A stretch of DNA of 64,000 nucleotides, taken from assembly GCF_030908465.1 (NCBI RefSeq), contig NZ_CP133078.1, positions 62,001 through 126,000 of the forward strand, given 5' to 3'. Positions 35,193-42,574 of this stretch are shown piece by piece. This DNA is from Anaerotignum sp. MB30-C6 (GTDB taxonomy: Bacteria; Bacillota; Clostridia; Lachnospirales; Anaerotignaceae). A model generated the notes under the pieces. The model worked only from the letters and a program-made list of their open reading frames with translations. It was not told where the DNA came from and did not search any database. Within the stretch, counting starts at the first letter, position 1. Each line of letters starts with the position of its first letter. The position numbers and the translations under genes are program-made.

Positions 35193-35945
35193 ATGAAAGC
35201 GTTGGTAACAGGAGCTTCAGGCGGTATCGGCAGAGACTTGGCCCTTATTTTAAGCCGTATGGGTTACGATTTGATTTTAGTAAGCCGTAATACTGGTAAG
35301 ATGGAGTGGGTGAAAAAGCACTTGAAAACAGAGGTTCAGATAATTGGAGCGGATTTATCCCGTGAAGAGGAGTGTTTTGCTCTTTATGAAGCTGTAAAAG
35401 ATCAGGATATTGACATATTAGTGAATAACGCAGGGTTTGGTGCATTTGGACATTTTTGGGAAATCCCTTTGGAAAGGGAATTGAATATGTTGGACTTAAA
35501 CGTAAGGGCAGTGCATATTCTAACAAAACTGTTTTTGAAGGATTTCCGTGAAAAAGACAAGGGGTATATTTTAAATGTTTCATCCTCCGCAGGCTTTTTG
35601 GCAGGGCCTTTGATGGCCACCTATTATGCCACAAAAAACTATGTTTTACGCCTTACAGAGGGTGTTTTTGAGGAACTACGCAGAGAAGGAAGCAATGTGC
35701 ATATTTGTGCCCTTTGCCCTGGCCCTGTGGATACAGGGTTTAACGATCGGGCTGGCGTTGGATTCGCACTAAGGGGGTTGCGTTCCTTTGATGTGGCTAA
35801 GTATGCAATCAAGGGGATGTTTGCAAAGAAAGTGGTAATGATTCCAGGCCTTGCCATGAAAGTTGCTCATTTTGGCGAAAGATTTTTAGGGGAAGAAACA
35901 TTGCTGAAAGTGGCATACTATTTTCAACATAAAAAGAAAGGTTGA
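35193..35945 (+). CDS. Short-chain dehydrogenase/reductase
   Basis: 250-residue classical SDR. Nucleotide motif TGASGGIG at the N-terminus, NNAGFGAFG, catalytic Ser in NVSSSAGF and the YYATKNY Tyr-Lys pair. Resembles the YqjQ/DltE-type group that acts on acyl or ketone substrates; the substrate is unknown. GAGGATGTGAC precedes the ATG. The yihY-type gene follows within a few bases. Confidence 0.9.
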   Translation: MKALVTGASGGIGRDLALILSRMGYDLILVSRNTGKMEWVKKHLKTEVQIIGADLSREEECFALYEAVKDQDIDILVNNAGFGAFGHFWEIPLERELNMLDLNVRAVHILTKLFLKDFREKDKGYILNVSSSAGFLAGPLMATYYATKNYVLRLTEGVFEELRREGSNVHICALCPGPVDTGFNDRAGVGFALRGLRSFDVAKYAIKGMFAKKVVMIPGLAMKVAHFGERFLGEETLLKVAYYFQHKKKG

Positions 35946-35950
35946 GATTT

Positions 35951-36796
35951 ATGCTAAGAAGACGGTTCGTTGCCAAGGCAGACCGCTCGTGGAAACGAGT
36001 GATTTTCCATACCGTAGAAGGGTACTTTGATAACGAAATTAGTAAAACTGCGGCATCCTTAACCTACTATTTAATCTTCGCAATTTTCCCCTTTTTGATT
36101 TTTATTAGTTCCCTTTTGGGGTTTTTGCATTTGCCCATGATAACCGTTGAGGGGGATACGGCGGCATTATTACCTGCGGATGTGGTGGCGCTGATTAACT
36201 TAACCATTGCCCACATGACGGAGACTAGCAGTGGTGCATGGCTTACTTTTGGGTTGGTGTTTACCGTATGGTTTCCATTACGTGCGGTAAAAAGTTTGGT
36301 AGCGGCAATTAATCGAATTTATGGTGGCAAGCACGGGGAAAGACATACTTTACGGATTATTTTTCTAACCGCTTTAATTATTATCATTGTGCCAGCACTA
36401 CTAATTGTTTTGCTGATTAGTCAAAGTGTATTAGAGTTTATCAACATGTTTATACCTTTGGCAGAGAATTTTATTGATATTTGGACAAAAATACGTTTTC
36501 TTCCTATTTCCCTTGCGGTGTTGAGTTTGATTTGTGGGCTGTATTTCCTTTCACCCAATGTTCGACCCCCAAAAAGATATGTTTTCCCAGGAGCTATTTT
36601 TTCTATGGCTGCGTGGGTTGTTTTTTCCGTAGGGTTTGCTTACTATGTGGATCATATGGGCAAATACTCTGTAATTTATGGCTCTATCGGTGCAATTATT
36701 GCATTCTTGGTTTGGTTAAATGCAAGCGTGGTTGCCATGTTAATGGGGGCAGTTTTTAACCATGCATTACAAAATGAATATGACAAAGGGATCTAA
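35951..36796 (+). CDS. YihY/BrkB-family membrane protein
   Basis: 281 residues with about six membrane segments and the family features KTAASLTYYLIFAIFPFLIF near the start and SIGAIIAFLVWLNASVVAMLMG near the end. Once annotated as RNase BN, which was incorrect; the role remains unclear, possibly lipid or envelope related. ATG 35951 follows AAAGG by 9 bases; a TTG at 35942 would leave no spacing. Confidence 0.9.
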   Translation: MLRRRFVAKADRSWKRVIFHTVEGYFDNEISKTAASLTYYLIFAIFPFLIFISSLLGFLHLPMITVEGDTAALLPADVVALINLTIAHMTETSSGAWLTFGLVFTVWFPLRAVKSLVAAINRIYGGKHGERHTLRIIFLTALIIIIVPALLIVLLISQSVLEFINMFIPLAENFIDIWTKIRFLPISLAVLSLICGLYFLSPNVRPPKRYVFPGAIFSMAAWVVFSVGFAYYVDHMGKYSVIYGSIGAIIAFLVWLNASVVAMLMGAVFNHALQNEYDKGI

Positions 36797-37240
36797 TTGG
36801 TTTTGCTAATTAGGTCTTTTTTTGTGCTAAAAATGAATATTATTTGTATATTATTTGTATAAAATATAAAGTAAATTCTTCCTGTCTTCGATACACGCAG
36901 TTTCTTTTCTTTAAAAAATAAATGCATCTGTAAAAAAAGCAAGTTTACCTTCTCTTCTTCCTATTAAAGATTCCACTTCAGATTCCTGTTGGAAAATCAC
37001 CCGTAGTAAAATGGAAACTCTACTCTTTATCCCATAAACAAAATTAGTGGAATATTATGTCAACCATATTTAGGACATTTTTACTATATTGGGGAATTAT
37101 ACCTACTAAGTGAGTGGGGATTTCAAATTATAGGAAAAATGATTAAAATATGTAAGGTATTACAAGTTAATACTGTTAAATTATTCATATAAAGCCATAT
37201 TTATGAAACAATAATGCCCAAAGTGTCGGTTATATTTCAC
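36797..37240. other. AT-rich intergenic stretch
   Basis: About 440 bases upstream of the first envelope protein's promoter. Contains a repeated ATTATTTGTATA near 36840 and long A/T runs. No gene, and no terminator convincing enough to list. Confidence 0.5.
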
Positions 37241-37244
37241 GCAT

Positions 37245-37273
37245 GTTACAATTGCATTACAGATTAACATAAT
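37245..37273 (+). promoter_or_regulatory. Candidate promoter of the first envelope protein
   Basis: GTTACA, 17-base spacer, CATAAT. Weak by itself, but at the position aligned with the clear promoter of the paralogue at 42301. An alternative pairing is TTGCAT with TATATT (15-base spacer). Confidence 0.45.
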
Positions 37274-37284
37274 ATATTGTCAAG

Positions 37285-37533
37285 CTACAAAATGACTCGT
37301 ATAATGAGCAGGCATAGTAAACAACGCACTGAGGTTGGTTCAAAGCAATGCTCTGGGCGAGAAGTGGCGAGACAAAATTTTTTTATTGTATGGGTGAAAG
37401 AAAATGGCCTTTCAAAGCTTGTCAAACAGAACGGCGTGGCGAAACAATCCCAGAGGGAGTCGAACTGCATTCGTTTTATAATTATGCAACGAGAACGAAA
37501 ACAAAGTACATAATCTAAAGGAGGAATGTAACG
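37285..37533 (+). promoter_or_regulatory. Long 5' leader shared with the paralogue
   Basis: About 250 nt of untranslated leader that aligns in segments with the leader at 42335-42574: GGGCGA...GGCGA blocks, ATGGGTG, a TGCATTCGTT-TATAATTAT-AACGA stem-loop near 37465-37495 and an AAAGGAGGAAT binding site. Probably stabilises the mRNA or controls translation; no known riboswitch recognised. Confidence 0.55.
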
Positions 37534-39768
37534 ATGAAGAAAATAGTTTCTTTCGTTATGGCTGCAGCTATGGTAGCTTCCCTTGTTCCTGCAACAGCGT
37601 TTGCAGCAGGTGAAGTTTCTGCTACAGCTAAAGTAATCGGCGCTTTGGAAAAAGGCAAAGATTTCGACGGCAAAATTTTAGCAACTGATGCACCCGAGTT
37701 ACAGCTTAAGGTGTCAAGTGCAGACTACCAGACAACTGGTGGTGACACACCTGAAATGGATGTAACGGTAGAATTAAATGGTGCTGAATTTACAGCAGCA
37801 GATGCGGATGCATTCAAGGCTCTTGTAAATGCACCTGCAGCAATCACAGTAGCAACAAAAGAGTTTGCAGAAGATGAAGTAACTTACACATTGACTGGTA
37901 AATTTGCAAAAGATGATGTTGTAGCAATCGACTTGGCTTCTGAAATGACAAAAGTATCTGTTGGTAAAACAGCAACAGTATCCGTAGACTCCAAGATGGT
38001 AACAGCTGATGATTTGGTTTATGCTACAATCGTAGACAAAGGCATCAAAGCTTCCATTAAGAAAACAGTAAGCGTAGCAGTAGAAGAAATCACAGAGCTT
38101 AACAGCAAAGGTTTGACAATCGAACCCACAGTTGATGATTCTTATGCAGTGGGCACTGAATTCACATTGAAACTGAACAAAGGTTTCGAATTCGCAAACT
38201 CCACTGTAACAGGCGCTGACAACTGGGCGATTGACGAAAACGAAGCAACTTTCACTGCAGCAACAGCTGATGAATTCACATTAAAAGACATCAAAATTGA
38301 AGCTACAACAGCAAAAGTTGGCGACGTTGCTACAATTAAAGTAACAGCGAAAAACGTTGGCACAGCTTCCGTAGAAGTTGCTAAAGTTGTTGATTACAAA
38401 GTAGCTCTTACCGTTGATGAAGACGAAGATCTTCCTGTAATTTATAGTGGTACAGCTGTAAGCAACAAAGGCTTAACAGACGATTCCGACCATATGACAT
38501 TGGAAGTAACAGCGGAAGAATCTTTCCCCGGTGCTTGGTCTATGAGACAGGGCTTCAACTTCACATTGCCTGAAGGCGTATACGTAACAAATGTTGACGT
38601 TATGGAAACAGAAAACTTTGTTCAGAATGACGTAGAAGCTGGTGCAGACAAATGGGAAGAAGCTTTCAAGGCAGCTTACAAAAAAGGCGATTATAAAGGC
38701 TTTGAATTTGCAAAGAGAATATTCGACGATGTTAACGTAACATTAGATACAGACCCTGCTACAGTAACATTCAAGCTTGAATTAGTAGCTGACCCTACAT
38801 TCGAAGGCGACGTAGTATTGGGCTTCGAAGGTGCTTTGGTTGACAAGCAGGAAGTTACAGTAGCAAAATTCGTGAAGCCTTACACAGTTAAGGCAGAACA
38901 GAACGACGTAATCATTGATTACAGAAACACAAAAATTGAAACACCTATCGTTATCACAGAAGCTGAAGCTGGCTTGTGGGATACAGATTCTGCATTCACA
39001 TTGACAGTAGACAGAGGCGACATGATTCAGTTCGAAGATGACGCAACATTTGCTGCAAACGAAGAATCCGATATGGAATTGAAAGACGAAAAAACAGAAA
39101 ACGGCAAACTTGCATTCGCAGTTAAGTCTGAATCTGATGAAGCAGCAGTAGTTGAAATCAAAGATATCGAATTGTTCATGCAGAGAAACGTACCTGCAGG
39201 TGCTTACGATTTGAAGGTTGCTACATCCATGAGCGAAGCTTACGATGATCAGGCAATCTACGCAGCAGTTGCTGGCGATGAAGAAGTGATTGATGATGTT
39301 GCTGATTACAGCGATATCGTGAAAGAAGCTTTCATCAACGTTGTAACAAGCGGTAGAGATCAGGATAACCTGTTCACAACAAAGGTAGTAGTACCTGTTG
39401 GCGAATCTTACTTAATCGCTGGCAATGAAAAAGTTGAATTGGACGTTCCTGCATACATTACTGCAGCGGGTTACACAATGTTGCCTGTAAGAGCAGTATC
39501 CAAGGCACTTGGCGTGAATACAAACAACGTATTGTGGAACGCAGAAGCTAGAACTGTAACAATCATGTACGGTCAGAGAATCATCACGATGACAGTAGGC
39601 CAGAAGGTTGTTTATGTAAACGGTTCCGCTATTCCTTCTTCCGCAGCACCTGAAATCACAGGTGACAGAACATTCCTTCCTATGAGAGACTTGGCTACAG
39701 CTTTGGGCGTATCAGACATCACATGGGATGCAGCAACAAAGACAGCTACAATGAACGGCAGTAAGTAA
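37534..39768 (+). CDS. Secreted S-layer-like protein with C-terminal stalk domain (copy 1)
   Basis: 744 residues. Signal peptide MKKIVSFVMAAAMVASLVPA with cleavage after AFA. The middle is acidic and beta-rich with no recognised domain. The last 125 residues match the copper amine oxidase N-terminal-like (stalk) domain: YTMLPVRAVSKALGVNTNNV and RTFLPMRDLATALGVSDITW are its paired motifs. AAAGGAGGAA and GCA/GAA-rich codon use suggest strong expression. By size, composition and paralogy it is probably a major surface or S-layer protein; no SLH domain is present. Close relative of the protein at 42575. Confidence 0.8.
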   Translation: MKKIVSFVMAAAMVASLVPATAFAAGEVSATAKVIGALEKGKDFDGKILATDAPELQLKVSSADYQTTGGDTPEMDVTVELNGAEFTAADADAFKALVNAPAAITVATKEFAEDEVTYTLTGKFAKDDVVAIDLASEMTKVSVGKTATVSVDSKMVTADDLVYATIVDKGIKASIKKTVSVAVEEITELNSKGLTIEPTVDDSYAVGTEFTLKLNKGFEFANSTVTGADNWAIDENEATFTAATADEFTLKDIKIEATTAKVGDVATIKVTAKNVGTASVEVAKVVDYKVALTVDEDEDLPVIYSGTAVSNKGLTDDSDHMTLEVTAEESFPGAWSMRQGFNFTLPEGVYVTNVDVMETENFVQNDVEAGADKWEEAFKAAYKKGDYKGFEFAKRIFDDVNVTLDTDPATVTFKLELVADPTFEGDVVLGFEGALVDKQEVTVAKFVKPYTVKAEQNDVIIDYRNTKIETPIVITEAEAGLWDTDSAFTLTVDRGDMIQFEDDATFAANEESDMELKDEKTENGKLAFAVKSESDEAAVVEIKDIELFMQRNVPAGAYDLKVATSMSEAYDDQAIYAAVAGDEEVIDDVADYSDIVKEAFINVVTSGRDQDNLFTTKVVVPVGESYLIAGNEKVELDVPAYITAAGYTMLPVRAVSKALGVNTNNVLWNAEARTVTIMYGQRIITMTVGQKVVYVNGSAIPSSAAPEITGDRTFLPMRDLATALGVSDITWDAATKTATMNGSK

Positions 39769-39798
39769 TCATTGCTTGACGTACATATCAGTAGTAAG

Positions 39799-39827
39799 AA
39801 AGGAACCCCGAAAGGGGTTCCTTTTTT
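39799..39827 (+). terminator. Terminator of envelope protein copy 1
   Basis: GGAACCCC GAAA GGGGTTCC followed by T6. The stem is the same as in the terminator of copy 2; only the tetraloop differs. Confidence 0.96.
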
Positions 39828-39837
39828 GTTTCCCTTT

Positions 39838-40283
39838 AATTTAACCACTGTTGTGCTGGTAGAATGTAATACTATCGTAGTAGTCCTCCTTTGGCTAGAT
39901 TAAAGGGATTTTTCAGCTGATAAACTATCAAAGGGAGTTTTGTCATTGGGAAAAAGTTATTAAGCTGTTCGTAGGGAAGCTGTTTCCCTTTGGAAAGGGG
40001 GATAAACGAATGATAACCTAAGGAACAGGGAAAAGTTATGAATTACGTAGGAAATGAAACTGGTTTTTAGAGATACCCATGGCAGATTTCCTTGGCTTGT
40101 CTCGTAGGCAACGGTTTTTGCTTTTCAAATGGGAAATGGGTTAACCAATTTGGCGTTGCCCATCTCAACAATCTAAAGCGGCTTTTTGGCCGTCAGTGAA
40201 ATTATATATTGTTAGTGGATTCCAGTTGTTTGCAAGGAAGATTGGTTTTCAGCTACCCGTTTCAGTATAAATCCATAGTAGGT
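39838..40283. other. Intergenic stretch between convergent genes
   Basis: About 445 bases; no gene seen. Contains weak inverted repeats (GGGAAGCTGTTTCCC at about 39974 and others), none with a T tract. Confidence 0.5.
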
Positions 40284-40619
40284 CTAAATTCCAAAATAAT
40301 TAATAATGAACATATATAATACGGTGCCGCCTCCAATGCTTAGCAGCACATTTCGTTTCCATTTTTGGAGAATTACGATTAAGAATATAGACGCAAGTTC
40401 AGGCAATCCAAAAGGTGCTTGAAGTACAGTTACATTTTTTAGGCAATAAACCACCAATAACCCCATCATGGACGGTGGTAGCACACGCCCAAGATAGTGA
40501 ACGATTTGGGGAGGCTCCTTGTTCTCGGGGAAGAAAATAAAAGGCAAAAACCTTGTTATCATTGCCCCTAGAGCAACAGACAGAATGATGCTGAACGTTT
40601 GAAATTGAGTTAAGTACAT
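40284..40619 (-). CDS. azlD: AzlD-family branched-chain amino acid transport subunit
   Basis: 111-residue membrane protein with about four spans (GAMITRFLPFIFF near the start, IVHYLGRVLPPSMMGLLVVY in the middle). Works with AzlC as an exporter of branched-chain amino acids. Its start lies 10 bases inside the azlC end, so translation is coupled. Confidence 0.92.
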   Translation of the reverse strand: MYLTQFQTFSIILSVALGAMITRFLPFIFFPENKEPPQIVHYLGRVLPPSMMGLLVVYCLKNVTVLQAPFGLPELASIFLIVILQKWKRNVLLSIGGGTVLYMFIINYFGI

Positions 40620-41320
40620 AGTGCTTTCCTCCTTACTAACAATGTGAATAAAATGAAAATCATAGCGGGAATAACCATTCCATTAGGCCCGAAGATGATG
40701 AGGCTAACAATGGAACAAAGAATGCCTATGATACCGGGGGTGTGGTTTTCCTTTGTTTTCATTTGTTCCATAAACAGAACAACAAACAACGCAGTCAGTA
40801 CAAAGTCCAACCCCTTTGTGTTCATTGTGATAAAGCTACCTAAAATTCCCCCTAAAAATGTAGCAAACACCCAGTATATGTAATTCAATAAAGAAATGGA
40901 AAAATAAAAATACCTTCTGTCAATCCCATCAGGTGCTTGAACACTGGAAGAAATGGAGAAAGTTTCGTCACATAGTGTATAGATTAGAAACAATCTCACC
41001 TTCCCAAGACCCTTAAAGCGATCCAGCATAGAAATGCCGTAAAACAGGTGACGAGCATTTACCATCAGGCTTAAAAGGAAAGCTTCAACGGGCTGAAAGG
41101 GTGAGGTGAGTAGAGATACTGCCACAAACTGCATGCTCCCGCAAAAGGCAATCCCACTCATGAGTACAGCCCATAGGGTGCCATAACCGTTGGCTTGCAT
41201 GAGAACACCGTAGGCCATGCCCAACACGAGGAAACCCGTCATAACGGGGATGGTGTGGGGAAAAGCGTATTTCATTGCATTTTTTATCTGGATAATTTTT
41301 TTATCTTCTTGCTGAATCAA
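40610..41320 (-). CDS. azlC: AzlC-family branched-chain amino acid permease
   Basis: 236 residues, about seven membrane segments. Family features are PVMTGFLVLGMAYGVLM, CGSMQFVAVSLL and the NARHLFYGISML motif. Start TTG 41320 was chosen because GGAGGTG lies 5 bases upstream; the longer frame reaches back over the promoter. Divergent from the XRE-cupin regulator, which probably controls it. Confidence 0.93.
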   Translation of the reverse strand: MIQQEDKKIIQIKNAMKYAFPHTIPVMTGFLVLGMAYGVLMQANGYGTLWAVLMSGIAFCGSMQFVAVSLLTSPFQPVEAFLLSLMVNARHLFYGISMLDRFKGLGKVRLFLIYTLCDETFSISSSVQAPDGIDRRYFYFSISLLNYIYWVFATFLGGILGSFITMNTKGLDFVLTALFVVLFMEQMKTKENHTPGIIGILCSIVSLIIFGPNGMVIPAMIFILFTLLVRRKALCT

Positions 41321-41355
41321 GGTTGCACCTCCAATAAAATGAATGTATAATATAA

Positions 41356-41369
41356 TTAACAAACGTTAA
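41356..41369. promoter_or_regulatory. Candidate operator between azlC and its regulator
   Basis: Perfect inverted repeat TTAAC-AAAC-GTTAA in the 106-base divergent intergenic region, 36 bases ahead of azlC. A likely site for the XRE-cupin protein. Confidence 0.45.
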
Positions 41370-41426
41370 ATAAAATATATATTACATTCGTTCATTATAC
41401 TTGTCAATAGACTTCGGAGGGTTTTT

Positions 41427-41984
41427 ATGGAAATTAGTCAAATTATAGGGGAAAACTTGAATAGGCTGCGAAAAGAGAGGGCATTAAGCCTAGGCCAACT
41501 GGCTGAACTTTGCGATATTAGTAAGGTGTTGTTGTCGCAAATTGAAAAAGGAGATAATAATCCCACCATAAATACCATTTGGAAAATTGCCAATGGGTTG
41601 AAAGTGCCATATACTGCCCTTTTGGAAAAACCGGAGCATGATACTTATGTTATTTCCAAGAAGGATATTCCCGTTCAGTATGGGGAAAAGGAAAGCTACC
41701 GTACATTTTGCTACTATACAAATGGTGGGAATCGTAATTTTGAGCTTTATCAGATTGAGCTGGATGTTGGTGAACAGGCAACCTGCATTGGCCACTCAGA
41801 AAAGTCCGAAGAATATATCATGGTTTTATCGGGAGAGCTGACCTTAACTGTTAAGGACGAAGAATATGTATTAAAAAAAGATGATGCCATCAGTTTCATA
41901 GCTTCCACAGAGCATTCTTACTATTCCAATGGAAGGGAAACATTAAAGGCGGTTATCTTAAACTATTACCCTACAAATATATAA
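41427..41984 (+). CDS. XRE-cupin transcriptional regulator
   Basis: 185 residues. N-terminal HTH (RALSLGQLAELCDISKVLLS and IEKGDNNPTINTIWKIANGL), C-terminal cupin sensor domain (QIELDVGEQATCIGHSEKSEEYIMVLSGELTLTV). The cupin probably binds a small ligand such as an amino acid. Divergent from azlCD, hence the likely local regulator of amino acid export. GGAGGG precedes the ATG. Confidence 0.92.
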   Translation: MEISQIIGENLNRLRKERALSLGQLAELCDISKVLLSQIEKGDNNPTINTIWKIANGLKVPYTALLEKPEHDTYVISKKDIPVQYGEKESYRTFCYYTNGGNRNFELYQIELDVGEQATCIGHSEKSEEYIMVLSGELTLTVKDEEYVLKKDDAISFIASTEHSYYSNGRETLKAVILNYYPTNI

Positions 41985-42300
41985 ATGTATGGCGACTGCG
42001 TAGTCACATCATATCTGAACCACTCTGCCCATGCCCTATCTGTTCTGGCTGTGGTAGAAGATGGCCTCCACTTCTTCTGCCCAAACATTTCAAAGAATCC
42101 TTTCTCCCTTTCACCATGGTTTAGAAAACACCACGGCAAAGGGAGTAGTTTCTATATATTGAGATATATTGTGTCTGTGTGGTTTAAATTCCACATTATG
42201 TTGAATTTCCTTGGTTTTGCAAGGTTTTCTTATATATTACAGGGTGGGGGACACATTATTTCTGCTATATTACAGTTATGTTACATTTTGCCAATAACTC
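41985..42300. other. Intergenic stretch before envelope protein copy 2
   Basis: About 315 bases. A 118-codon frame runs through it directly from the regulator stop, but it has no binding site, an irregular composition and no domain, so it is not called. Nothing else seen. Confidence 0.5.
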
Positions 42301-42329
42301 TTGCCATTTCAAAATTCTCTGCGTATAAT
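42301..42329 (+). promoter_or_regulatory. Promoter of envelope protein copy 2
   Basis: TTGCCA, 17-base spacer, TATAAT; gives a leader of about 240 nt. Confidence 0.82.
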
Positions 42330-42334
42330 AACCT

Positions 42335-42574
42335 TGCATAGTAAATGGTAAACCTTTCCTATCGATGAAACGGAACGGGACGGGCGACAAAGCTTGGCGA
42401 CGGCGTTTGACGCTCTTAAATGGGTGTGAGGGTAGAACAAAGAAACCAGGATTTGACAAACGAAGCGGAAAGGGACATGGGTAGTAAAGGAGAACAATTG
42501 AATTGCATTCGTTGTATAATTATAAAACGAAACACACGAAAAAATACTTAAATGATTAAAGGAGGAATTTAACG
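42335..42574 (+). promoter_or_regulatory. Long 5' leader shared with copy 1
   Basis: Aligns in blocks with 37285-37533, most closely over the final 90 bases: TGCATTCGTTGTATAATTAT, an AACGAAA arm that can pair with TTCGTT, then AAAGGAGGAATTTAACG before the ATG. Confidence 0.55.

Noticed and set aside
37285-37480. c-di-GMP riboswitch in the envelope protein leaders
   Set aside because: GGCGA and ACAAAGC blocks recall it loosely, but the conserved core and tetraloop/receptor pattern cannot be matched in either leader.
37277-37513. 78-codon frame in the leader of envelope protein copy 1
   Set aside because: Lies inside the conserved untranslated leader; the matching leader of copy 2 does not keep the frame, and there is no good binding site.
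41985-42341. 118-codon frame directly after the XRE-cupin gene
   Set aside because: Starts at the stop of the previous gene without a binding site, and runs over the promoter of envelope protein copy 2.
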